Assembly: GCA_963674955.2 (NCBI GenBank)
Contig: CAXXKR010000003.1
Coordinates: 1-33,407 of the forward strand
Origin: G963674955 sp963674955
GTDB lineage: Bacteria > Desulfobacterota > Desulfovibrionia > Desulfovibrionales > Desulfovibrionaceae
Reading direction: 5' to 3'
DNA length: 33,407 nucleotides
This document shows positions 1 to 7,929 of the stretch, piece after piece. Below the pieces are notes generated by a model. It saw nothing but the letters and a program-made list of their open reading frames with translations. It was not told where the DNA came from and did no database searches. Position numbers and translations under genes: made by a program. Position 1 is the stretch's first letter. Each line of letters begins with the position of its first letter.

Positions 1-225
1 CGCGGGACATTCGTCATCAATCCCGAAGGAGTGCTGGTTTCGTCGGAGATCAACTTCTACAATGTCGGGCGCAATGCGGACGAGCTGGTGCGCAAGGTTC
101 AGGCCAACGTGTATCTCAAGGATCATCCTGCCGAAGCCTGCCCCGCAAGGTGGAATCCGGGCGACAAGACGCTTACTCCTTCGGAAAAATTGGTGGGCAA
201 GGTCTACGAAGACCTCAATCCATAG
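1..225 (+). CDS. Peroxiredoxin, AhpC/Prx1 type, C-terminal fragment
   Basis: This is the last 74 residues of a 2-Cys peroxiredoxin that begins before the window; the frame is open from base 1. These thiol peroxidases reduce hydrogen peroxide and organic hydroperoxides in the cytoplasm. The fragment opens with RGTFVINPEG, the typical Prx1-family strand that follows the catalytic Arg region. It later has GRNADELVRKVQA and then EACPARW, where the Cys is the expected resolving cysteine. The ending LVGKVYEDLNP also fits. The peroxidatic cysteine lies outside the window. A strong terminator follows about 60 bases after the stop, so the gene ends its transcription unit. Confidence 0.9.
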   Translation, partial: RGTFVINPEGVLVSSEINFYNVGRNADELVRKVQANVYLKDHPAEACPARWNPGDKTLTPSEKLVGKVYEDLNP

Positions 226-285
226 CCGACGAGCCGGTGCCGGAAGGCGTCCTCCCTGCCTTGACTGCACTCGACGGCGACAGTA

Positions 286-309
286 CCCCGCTTAGGCGGG
301 GTCTTCTTT
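286..309 (+). terminator. Rho-independent terminator of the peroxiredoxin gene
   Basis: A perfect 6-bp GC stem (CCCCGC at 286-291 and GCGGGG at 296-301) closes a TTAG tetraloop and is followed by TCTTCTTT. Confidence 0.8.
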
Positions 310-465
310 GGGTTGCAACGCACGCAAGGAAGCTTTTGGCGAAACGCAAAACCCGAACCAAATGTTGTCAGGTTGTTGATCTAAGGCTTAAAACGTGCCA
401 CAAATGAATGTGGATTCAAGTATATTGGAATTAAATCGGCGCTTAATATTAATTATACTGAGAAG

Positions 466-1225
466 ATGACCGGAAAGAACGCGAAAACAATTATCTGGAT
501 CAGTTTGACAGTTTTTGTCCTGCTGACGGCTACCGGCGTGGCGGCTGGAGAGATCAAGGAAGTGGTCTCCACCAGTCCTTCGTGGGAATCCTTCACCAAC
601 GAGGACGGGACAGGCCTGTATCACGAGGTGCTCAAGGCCGTTTTCGCCCAATATGGAGTTGCCGTTCGTCATGTCTATTCCACGTCGGGCCGTTCGGAAG
701 AGCTGGTGAGGATCGGGGCTGCCGACATGATGACCTGCGATGATGTAGCCCAGCCGCCTTTGGCATTGGGCCGCTACCCATTATATATCAATGATTTTTT
801 TGTTTTTTTCAAGAAAGAGAGGATCGGACCCTGGCGCGGCGCGGAAAGCCTGAGGGGCAGGGAAATTCTCAGCCAGCCAACCTATTACAGCCAGGACAAT
901 TTTTCCGTTCCCGTGAAGATCAAGGATATTCTGACCGGCACCCGGGCCCTGGGCATGATAATACTGGGCCGGTCTGATTTTTACGTGGACGACATGACCC
1001 TCATCAGGCAGTCCATCAAGGAAAATACCATTCCCTATGACGAGAAGGACTTCGACATAAAGAAGGCGGGAGCCGTTCCTACCACCCCCTGTTCAGGATC
1101 AACGATCGGGGCAAGGCTGTCATGAAGATGTATGATGACGGCATCTACAGGCTGCACAAGGCCGGAAGCTTAGGCCCATCTACGACAAATGGGGCCACGC
1201 CTACCCGGATTTCGACAGCTTCTGA
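466..1225 (+). pseudogene. Periplasmic solute-binding protein (SBP_bac_3-like), two frameshifts
   Basis: The reading frame from ATG 466 starts with a signal peptide (IIWISLTVFVLLTATGVAAG) and continues as a protein like the small periplasmic binding proteins for amino acids often found in Desulfovibrio. It contains GLYHEVLKAVFAQYG, DMMTCDD and a ligand-binding-like core. The frame is lost near 1080: the natural continuation (YHPLFRINDRGKAVMKMYDDG) is in the next frame, as if one T were missing from a TT pair. A second shift near 1169 moves to a third frame, which gives LRPIYDKWGHAYPDFDSF and a stop at 1223-1225. Reconstructed, the protein would have about 253 residues, normal for the family. 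No transporter genes flank it, so it may be an orphan sensor-like binding protein. Whether these are true mutations or base-calling errors cannot be decided here. Confidence 0.75.
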
Positions 1226-1236
1226 GCCTTTTGTTC

Positions 1237-2301
1237 CTAAAAACCGGAGGGCCTTGCGTCGCCGGACTCAGCCGCCACTTTATCATAATCGCTGCGGACA
1301 TAGGCCTGAACAGCCTTGGATTTTTTGCCATAGAGCCGCATCGCCTCCCAGTCCGGCTTCAGTGGAACCTTCTGCATGACCAGGCCGTCCGGGCCGAACC
1401 AGTTGGGCAGCAGCCCGCCGTAGAAGTATCCGCGCTCCCGTAATTTCGTAACCGCTCCGGGCGCGCCGGAGTCGCCCAGGTTTAGGTATATCTGCGTCAA
1501 ACCGGAGTCCCCGAATCTGCCTTCTGCTTTCTCCACAACACTTGCGAAATCATTGCCCACGCCCTTGACAGTCAGGCGCACCAGCTTGGCGTCCTCCACC
1601 TGGAACACGCTGCTTTCCGTGGCGTCCGCCTGCAAATCACCACCCGCTCCCAGGGTTCGAGAAATCTCCAGCTCCGAATAAGTCTGATCGACGATTTCCC
1701 GATATTCGTCGGGAACGTGTACGGTCCCCGGCGACTTGGCCTGGACGTTGAACATGAGCAGCAGCGACACGTTTCGCTGGACCCCGCCTTCCTCCTCGTA
1801 GGTCTTGGCGGGCATGCATTCGACCTCAAGGCCCGTGGGGCTGAATCTTTCCTGTATTGCGAGGCGCTGGGAAACCGGGTGGTTGCAGACGCCCTCCATG
1901 AACACGGTGGGGATACCAAGGGCGCGGATGCATCTGTTCATCATGTATTTGCTGATCTCCCCGGCTATGTGGGAGTTGCGGTAGGCTTTCAGCACCATCA
2001 GCTGTCCCGTCTCGTAGACATCCGGATTGGGGGCGTTGCGGAACAGGCCTGCCAGCCCAACAATTTCGCCTCTGGCGGTGCGGGCGACCACCGTGTATTG
2101 GTTGTCGGTGGCGTTGCGCCGGACTATTTCCTCCGGGTCGTAAACCAGATCAAGGGGAAAGGCGTCGCCGTATGTTTCGTAATAGGCCAGGGAAACTCCG
2201 AGCGCGTCTTCGGGCCGAAACAGACCCACCTCCACGTCCTGTCCCGGTTCTATATCCCTTTTCGCCGCAATCAAGGTCTCGATCAGTTGTTTCCGGTTCA
2301 T
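1237..2301 (-). CDS. GNAT-like acetyltransferase-fold protein, last gene of the five-gene cluster
   Basis: An intact gene of 354 residues. The ATG at 2301 is chosen because AGAAGAG lies just upstream; the open frame extends further but without such a site. The first half resembles a GNAT domain: RPEDALGVSLAYYETYG, then a strand carrying YTVVARTARGEIVGLAGL, then YETGQLMVLKAYRNSHIAGE in the acetyl-CoA-loop region, although the classical Q/RxxGxG/A is not clear. The second half looks like another degenerate GNAT-like lobe ending in LRERGYFYGGLLPNWFGPDG. Similar segments occur in the same order in the C-terminal two thirds of the protein at 5436-6731, so the two are probably paralogues. It lies 40 bases after the MATE gene. 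The substrate is unknown and activity is not assured. Confidence 0.7.
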   Translation of the reverse strand: MNRKQLIETLIAAKRDIEPGQDVEVGLFRPEDALGVSLAYYETYGDAFPLDLVYDPEEIVRRNATDNQYTVVARTARGEIVGLAGLFRNAPNPDVYETGQLMVLKAYRNSHIAGEISKYMMNRCIRALGIPTVFMEGVCNHPVSQRLAIQERFSPTGLEVECMPAKTYEEEGGVQRNVSLLLMFNVQAKSPGTVHVPDEYREIVDQTYSELEISRTLGAGGDLQADATESSVFQVEDAKLVRLTVKGVGNDFASVVEKAEGRFGDSGLTQIYLNLGDSGAPGAVTKLRERGYFYGGLLPNWFGPDGLVMQKVPLKPDWEAMRLYGKKSKAVQAYVRSDYDKVAAESGDARPSGF

Positions 2302-2341
2302 TGCTCTTCTCTTTGTTTTATTGCCGTCAACTCGGTTCCTT

Positions 2342-3710
2342 TCAGCCCCAATCAACAGAATGAGCGGTCGAGGCCGAATCAAGCTTGCCGTGCGCACAGG
2401 CGGCGTCCGCCAGCCTCAGCAGGCGGCGCAGCAGAATTGCGCTGGCCAACCCGGTCAGGGTCATGGCCACAGGGTGACTGATGTAGGCCCCTTCTCCGCC
2501 CCAGAGGACTCCGAAGGCCACGGCCAGGGGAAGGCGGAGCATCAGGACGCGGGAAGCATTGACGCACAAGGTGTAGCCTGGTTTTTTCAAGCCCTGAGCA
2601 AGGCCGTTCATGACCAGTTCCAAGGGGACGAACAGGTAGCCGGTCAGGGCCGCGCGCAAGGCGAAGGTTGCCAACTCCAGCACCTTGGCCTCCGGACCGA
2701 AGAGGTTGATGACATCTCTCGCTATCAGCCACATTGCGATGCCCACCGGAATCTGGATGGCGTAACAAATTTTGAGGCAAACGCGAACGGCCTCGCGAAT
2801 GCGATCCAAGGATCCTTTGCCCAGGTTGAACCCCGTGAAGGGTATTAGGGAAGAAGAAAGGCCGTACAGCGGCAGGACCAGCATCATTTCCAGCCGGGAG
2901 GAGATGTTCCAGGCGCCGATATAGGCGGCTCCGAAGGAGGCCAGGACATAGTTCAGGCCCAGCAGGGAAAAGGGTATGACCAGCAGCCCCATGGAGACCG
3001 GACCGCCCTGCCCGGCTATTTTTCGCCAAAGGCCGGTGTCGATTCCGGTGAAGGCCATTTGGGGTCTGTCCAGGTTTTGCCGCTTGAGAGCCTCGTACAT
3101 CAGCAGGCATGAGAAGGACCAGCCGATGAGCGAGGCCAGGGAAGCTCCCGCGATTCCCATCCCACAGGTGAAGATGAGGAACGGATCAAGCGCGATGTTC
3201 AGGATGTTGCCCGCGATCATGGCTTTCATCGGCGTTTTGGAGTCGCCGTGGCTGAGGAGTATTCCTTCGCAGAGCAGGGCAAAGCCCATGACTGGAAAGA
3301 GCCAGGCCAGCCAGAAAACGAACCGGTCCACCTCGGCCAGTACGCTGCCGTCGATGCCGAAGGTTCTGAACAGGGGCTGGTTTATCAGGGGAAAGGCCAG
3401 CAGGCAGAAGGGGCAGAGCGCCAGCAAGGCCAGGGGCAGGGCCGATCTGACTATGGAGGCGGCCTTTTTCGAGTCCCCGGCTCCGAAGGCGTGGCTCAGA
3501 AGGGCCATTGTCCCCACGGAAAGACCCCTGCACAGGGCAAGGGAGACGTAAAGAAGAGGGAGGCACAGGGTCAACGCTGCCAAGTGGTCCCGTGCCGAGC
3601 CTGGACACGAAAACCGTGTCCGCCAGGGCGTACAGGTTCTGGAAGAACATGGAGAGCATGGCCGGGCCGCCAAGCCTGAACAGCACGGCAAGAACCCTGC
3701 CTTCCCCCAT
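2342..3710 (-). pseudogene. MATE-family multidrug/metabolite exporter, one frameshift
   Basis: The gene encodes about 455 residues of a MATE antiporter, a 12-helix inner-membrane protein that exports organic cations or metabolites in exchange for Na+ or H+. The true N-terminus is MGEGRVLAVLFRLGGPAMLS from ATG 3710, followed by MFFQNLYALADTVFVSRLGT. The frame then breaks at the run 3589-3591 (GGG on the coding strand). Removing one G joins it to DHLAALTLCLPLLYVSLALC and an uninterrupted remainder with AFGAGDSKKA and many hydrophobic helices. The start lies about 23 bases after the deaminase stop and the GNAT gene follows by 40 bases, so this is the exporter of the cluster. If the extra G is real, the protein is destroyed near residue 40. 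Confidence 0.8.
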
Positions 3711-3732
3711 GTTCACCCCGTGCCCGGTATCA

Positions 3733-4292
3733 TCAGTCCCCGTTTTGGGACTTGTCAGGCGAGCCCAGGTGCCTTTTGAAGCAATCCTCAACTATGGCCG
3801 CGGCTTCGTCTTCAAGATACGGCCCTTGCACGACCATCGGCTTGCTCATGAGAAGGGCGCAGTCGTGGCTGGAAATGTTCGTTCTGGGCCACGTTCCTAA
3901 ACGGTTGAAACAGATCATACAGGCGGTCGGCGCTCTCAGTCCGTAGACCACCCGCCCGATGCCCGCCTTGAACATGGTGAACATGCACATGGCGCAAGGC
4001 TCCATGCTTGAGTAGAGAGTCGAGTTGGCCATGAATTCCGGGTCGTCGTGGTACACTTGGCAGAACCTGGAGGCCAGGACCGACTCGGCATGCTTTGTAT
4101 GATCTTTTTTTTGGAAGGTCTGGTTCCCCTGGGCCATGAGGATGGCCCCGTCCGGTCCAGCGATTACGGCCCCGAACGGTCCTTCGCCCGCTTCAACCGC
4201 CTCCCGTGTCGTATCCCAGGGCGGCCTTCAGGTTGGTCAGGGTCCAGGCCGGACAGCGGGCCGTCGGATTTTGTCTTTGGAGATGTTTTCAT
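3733..4292 (-). pseudogene. Zinc-dependent nucleoside/guanine deaminase-like protein, frameshifted N-terminus
   Basis: The catalytic part is intact. HTKHAES supplies the zinc-binding His and catalytic Glu (HAE), and MEPCAMC supplies the PCxxC pair typical of cytidine/deoxycytidylate-type deaminases of the guanine deaminase/TadA group. Upstream of the in-frame ATG at 4137 the family-typical segment EAVEAGEGPFGAVIAGPDG continues in the same frame, so ATG 4137 is too late. Going further upstream requires removal of one G at the run 4203-4205, which yields LTNLKAALGYDT. A possible ATG at 4292, eight bases after the aminotransferase stop, would need one more correction near 4249-4252. The short C-terminal half and ISSHDCALLMSKPMVVQGPYL do not resemble TadA, so the substrate is probably a free purine or a related small molecule. 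Confidence 0.7.
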
Positions 4293-4299
4293 CTGGGTA

Positions 4300-5443
4300 T
4301 CAACCTTCCACGGCTTGCCGCGGTTTATTGTTTTCGGCCATTACTTCGCGAAAGGCCCAGCAGAAGTCTTCCATCACGGGCCGTTGTACCAGGCTTACTC
4401 GTATCCAGTTGGGAAAACGGAATCCGGTCATGGTCCGGACCATGACGCCCTTTTTCATAAGCTTGCGATACATGAGGGTGTCGGGCATGGGAACCCGCAC
4501 CATCAGGTAGTTGCCCTCGTTGCAGACGTATTCCAGCCCCAACTCGTCGAACATGGGGCATAAAAGTTCCTTGGCCTCGCGAACCCATGTCCCGCGTGGC
4601 CCGGATGAACGAGCCGTCGTTGGATAGGGCTGCTGCTGCGGAACGCTGGGCCAGGGTGTTCACGGAGTAGACGATGTGCGTCTTGCGGATCTGGTCGACC
4701 ACCTCCCGGTTTCCGCACAGGTAGCCGATGCGCAGGGCGGCCAGGGCGTACATCTTTGAAAAGGTGCGAAAGACCACGACGTTGGGATGTTGCTCAATGT
4801 ATTCCATGCCGTCGGGGTAGTCGTCCTTTTCCACATATTCGAAATAGGCCTCGTCAATGACCACGATGGCCCTGTTGTCCACCTCGTCCAGAAACCGGGT
4901 CAGGGTGTCCCGGTCCCAATAGGTTCCCGTGGGATTGTTCGGGTTGCAGACGAAGATGATCTTGGTGCGCTCGTTCACGGCGTCCAGCATGGCCCGGTGG
5001 TCGAAAGCGTGGTCCTTGAGGGGAATGAGCCGGGCCTCGAATCCCGAGAATTCGGCCACCCATTCGTAGACCGCAAAGGTCTTGTCCGCCGTGACGATGT
5101 TGTCGCCCTCCTCGCAAAAGGCCTTGATGACGCTGGCGATGACTTCGCAGGAGCCGTTACCCACCAGGAACTGCTCCTCGTCCATTCCGAACCGGGTCGC
5201 CAGGGCCTGGCGCAGGTGGAAACAGTCCCCGTTGGGATAGACCGGCACGTCCTTGGGTGGGAATTCGTCAACCACCCCCGACACCTCCGGGGGCGGCCCC
5301 AGCGCGTTCTCGTTGTTGTTCAGGCGGTGCAGGCTGTTTACGCCGTAAGTTCGCATGAGGTCACGGTCCGGCCTGCTCGGATAGTACGCTTCAAAGGCCT
5401 GGATATAGGCCGGAACAAGCTGTTGAAGATCGAGGTTAGGCAT
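4300..5443 (-). pseudogene. PLP-dependent aminotransferase, HisC-like (class I/II), one frameshift
   Basis: A fold-type I aminotransferase of about 380 residues. The start at ATG 5443 overlaps the previous gene's stop by eight bases, which suggests translational coupling. Residues 40-55 carry LNNNENALGPPPEV, the family substrate-arm motif, and CNPNNPTGTYWDRDTL follows. The PLP-binding lysine is K230 in RTFSKMYALAALRIGYL. The frame is lost at the run 4584-4586 (GGG on the coding strand). With one G removed it continues as MVREAKELLCPMFDELG and ends normally with MVRTMTGFRFPNWIRVS, where the last Arg is the carboxylate-binding position. The fold matches histidinol-phosphate aminotransferase, but no other histidine genes are near. 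A role in a small specialised pathway with the adjacent deaminase and exporter seems as likely. Confidence 0.8.
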
Positions 5444-6731
5444 GCTGGAACACCACCATGTCCGACGCTCCGCCGTGGGGCAGGACGAGCCTAGGGACAA
5501 AGCCGTTGTCCATTAGTGCGCCGCCTATGGCCGCCTGCCAGCCGAAAGCCAGATCCAGGTGGAAAAAGAGGTTGCGGTAGCCGTCTCTTTTCAGGACTTC
5601 CACATGCCGGGACACGGCGTCGGCCACGTCGGAGCCGGCCACCATAAGGGACAGGGTTGCCTCTCGCAGTTCGGGCCTCAGCCGGGCCGAGAAAACAGAT
5701 CTTTCGGGCAAAGCTTCGCCGTGACCATTTGTTTCCCTGATGGTGCGCATGAGCACCAGCCTGTCGTAGGTCCGCTCCAGAAACTGGCGCATGGCGGGAT
5801 GGGCCCAGACCGCGATTCCGGTGTCTTCGCGCAGGTGCCTGAACCAGACCCCCAGTTCGGTCGGCTTTTCGTCCGACTGGATGAATATCAAGTGGCCCAG
5901 CGCCTCGAAATTGCCGGTAACCAGATCAGCGGTCGCCAAGTCGCTGAAAAGACTTGCAGCGGAGGTGCGTGCCACCGTGTTCAGCAAATGGGCTTCAAGC
6001 GCCCCGGCCACGTTCGGGCCGTCCAAGAATACATATGGGCCGGAAAAGCTGACGCTGCTTTCGGAGGGAGACCTCCAGCCGATCATTCCGGCAAGCGCTC
6101 CGGTGGCGTCCACGGCCACGGCCACGGAAACATCTCCCCCGGCCACCATGTCCACCACCTTGCCTGGTCGGTGAAATGATTCGTGAATCAGGTGAGCCGG
6201 ATAAAGGGCGGAGGCGAGAATGCAGGCTTCCTTGATCAGGGCGGCTTCGGGGCTGTTTAGAATGGAGATTTTTCCTTTGGCGTGACCCGGCTCGACCGGC
6301 TTGGGCTCCATGACCGGATAGTCCAAATCCTGGCGCAGCTTGAGGTGGACGACCTTGCCGTTCAGGTTCACGGAAAAACCGTCCACCATGCGCGAGGCCA
6401 GGAGAAGCCCCAGGTGGTCCATGGATTTTTCGGCCACCACGTCTTCCCTGGCGGCCAAGTTCATGGCCCACAATCCAGAGGGGTCGGCCATAAAGGAAAA
6501 ATCAGCAACCACGCACCAGCCTCCATTGGAGAGTGCCAGATCGATTTCCGTGCCGCCTGCGGTCCCGGCCAGATGGGACACGATTTCCTCGGCGGCCATG
6601 ACAAGCTTGAGGGTCTTGTCCCGGCCAAGTCCGAATACCGCAGCTCCCTGTTCCACAACCCCCTGAACAAGGGGAACGAACCCGGCGTCGGCAGCCAGCC
6701 GAAGGAATACGCTCTGATCGAGTTTTTGCAT
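5436..6731 (-). CDS. Fusion of a histidine-kinase-like ATPase domain and GNAT-like domains
   Basis: An intact protein of 431 residues and the first gene of the minus-strand cluster; GGAG stands before ATG 6731. Residues 1-130 resemble the HATPase_c_2 domain of anti-sigma kinases such as RsbW. VMAAEEIVSHLAG sits where the N-box should be, with His in place of the usual Asn; ADFSFMADPSGLWAMN is in the G1 position; and HLGLLLASRMVDGFSV is in the G2 position. Residues 165-431 look like two degenerate GNAT lobes (ALYPAHLIHESFHRPGKV, then ALAGMIGWR, then a C-terminal lobe ending in LVLPHGGASDMVVFQHA). They parallel the protein at 1237-2301. No sigma factor or anti-sigma antagonist gene is present. 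The cluster context points to a sensor or enzyme acting with the aminotransferase, whose start it overlaps. Function unknown. Confidence 0.65.
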   Translation of the reverse strand: MQKLDQSVFLRLAADAGFVPLVQGVVEQGAAVFGLGRDKTLKLVMAAEEIVSHLAGTAGGTEIDLALSNGGWCVVADFSFMADPSGLWAMNLAAREDVVAEKSMDHLGLLLASRMVDGFSVNLNGKVVHLKLRQDLDYPVMEPKPVEPGHAKGKISILNSPEAALIKEACILASALYPAHLIHESFHRPGKVVDMVAGGDVSVAVAVDATGALAGMIGWRSPSESSVSFSGPYVFLDGPNVAGALEAHLLNTVARTSAASLFSDLATADLVTGNFEALGHLIFIQSDEKPTELGVWFRHLREDTGIAVWAHPAMRQFLERTYDRLVLMRTIRETNGHGEALPERSVFSARLRPELREATLSLMVAGSDVADAVSRHVEVLKRDGYRNLFFHLDLAFGWQAAIGGALMDNGFVPRLVLPHGGASDMVVFQHA

Positions 6732-6894
6732 GATTGTCTCCTGCTTGAGTTCCGAGACTACATGCAGGGCGGGTTAAACTCAAGAATTTGGTCGAGATGG
6801 GGAGTTTGATTCGTTGGTCGCGAGGGAAAACAGGGGTTGCTGGACAGGAGACGGTCGGCAAACAGAGGAAAATGTCGGGAGAGTGCGGGGTCGT

Positions 6895-6979
6895 CAAATA
6901 AAAAGGGTCACGGCAGTTAAGTCGCAAGCCCTTGATTTCTGGCGATGCTCAGGGACAGGAGTGAACGGCCGACACGGAG
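6895..6979. repeat. Diverged copy of the tRNA-Phe 3' half plus terminator (outer island boundary)
   Basis: It aligns without gaps to the repeat at 15016-15106 (offset 8122 bases), with about 70 of 85 positions identical by eye. Shared blocks include AAAAAGGGTCACGGC, TTGATTTCT, TGCTCAGGGACAG and GCCGACACGG. The part from 6943 onward corresponds to the 3' half of the tRNA on the minus strand. It cannot be a working tRNA. I infer an old attachment-site remnant. Confidence 0.75.
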
Positions 6980-7005
6980 GCCGGGTCTTCACCATACAAA
7001 ATGAC

Positions 7006-7028
7006 CCAAAGCCGGAGGGTCCGGCCCT
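7006..7028 (-). terminator. Probable terminator of the cheY-like gene
   Basis: Read on the minus strand, GCCGG and CCGGC form a stem around ACCCT, followed by TTTGGGTCATTTT. It lies about 25 bases after the stop of the response regulator. The U tract is interrupted, so efficiency is uncertain. Confidence 0.5.
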
Positions 7029-7052
7029 TGCGCTCCTGTCCGGCTTCAACCG

Positions 7053-7448
7053 TCAGGGATTGAGTTTCTGTCGTTCCAGGGTGTCGCTTATTTTTTTGGT
7101 CAGAAGGTCCGAGCCGAAGGGCTTGACGATATAGTTGGAGACCCCGGCCTTGACCGCAGTCATCACGTTCTCGCGGTCGGCTTCCGCAGTGATCATGATG
7201 AAGGGCAGAGTCTTGAAGTTCTCCTCTTCGCGCAGCTTGATCAGCAGATCGGTTCCGGTCATGTTCGGCATGTTGTGGTCGCACAGAACCACGTCCACAT
7301 CCTTGTTGTGGAGAATTTCCCAGGCCTGTTTTCCGTCCGCAGCCTCGAGGTAGTTCTTAAACCCCTCGGCGCGGAGCGCGGAAATGATAATCCGGCGCAT
7401 GGCGGCCGAATCATCCACGACGAGTATTCGCATGTTCTTGTCCAGCAC
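7053..7448 (-). CDS. Single-domain CheY-like response regulator
   Basis: A stand-alone receiver domain of 131 residues with no output domain. MRILVVDDSAAMRR gives the acidic pair, D57 in VVLCDHNMPNMTG is the phosphoacceptor, ITAEADRENV supplies the Thr switch region, and IVKPF supplies the conserved Lys. The GTG at 7448 is taken as start because AGGGGG lies seven bases upstream; ATG 7433 would remove only five residues. Such proteins signal to the flagellar motor or act as phosphorelay intermediates. No chemotaxis genes lie near. The gene sits between the outer repeat and the integrase remnant, so it may belong to the island. Its kinase could be elsewhere, or be the hybrid kinase at 16347-19820, which has its own HPt domain. 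Confidence 0.85.
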   Translation of the reverse strand: MLDKNMRILVVDDSAAMRRIIISALRAEGFKNYLEAADGKQAWEILHNKDVDVVLCDHNMPNMTGTDLLIKLREEENFKTLPFIMITAEADRENVMTAVKAGVSNYIVKPFGSDLLTKKISDTLERQKLNP

Positions 7449-7631
7449 GTCTTTCCCCCTGAGGCAGCTGTGATATTAGCCCGATACTAGCACAGCCGGC
7501 TTTGTCTGACTACTTTCGGAAATGATGTTTTTGCACGGCAACCCGGGCAACAGAACCTTTTAACCTCTTGCCGTTTAAGTTGTTGTTTTTTTAGAGGAAG
7601 GAGGCGACAGCATGGCTAGCGGCGGCATGGG

Positions 7632-7824
7632 ATGACGGACTCCAAGGTGCACGTTTCCTTCCATGGTCTGAGGCACACATGTGCGAGCCGAATGGTTCGA
7701 GCCGGGGGTTGGGCTATATGGGGCTCGGCGTCTTCTAGGGCACTCCATCCCGACCCTGACCGCACGCCAGGCAAAGCTCGGCCAGGACGACTTGCACCGG
7801 GCAGTGGAGACCATGCAAAAATAG
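7632..7824 (+). pseudogene. Remnant of a tyrosine-recombinase integrase (catalytic C-terminus only)
   Basis: The reading frame gives FHGLRHTCASRMVRAG, the box-II HxLRH signature of phage/island integrases. After an extra G in the five-G run at 7704-7708, the next frame gives VGLYGARRLLGHSIPTLTA, which contains the GH of the third motif. It then reads RQAKLGQDDLHRAVETMQK and a stop at 7822-7824. In relatives the second residue of that last segment is the nucleophilic Tyr (RYAK); here it is Gln. The N-terminal two thirds are missing. A strong ribosome-binding site (AGGAAGGAGG) at about 7595-7605 precedes a seven-codon ORF that overlaps the remnant. The gene cannot produce an active integrase. 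It marks the flanking island as a former integrative element. Confidence 0.8.
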
Positions 7825-7929
7825 GAGTCCTCGCGCCGCTCCGGTTCGGGAAAGGTCTTTTGTTCAAGAGTGGATGGGCGGGGTGTTTTTTAACCCAAAA
7901 GTGCAAGGAAAAGTAATCCAGCTTTCCAG

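Larger units (their letters stand above)
6732..7052. other. Intergenic region with a degenerate tRNA-Phe repeat and a terminator
   Basis: No convincing gene. It contains the upstream region and ribosome-binding site of the minus-strand cluster, the diverged repeat at 6895-6979, and the terminator that ends the cheY-like gene. This stretch appears to be the left border of the genomic island. Confidence 0.6.
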
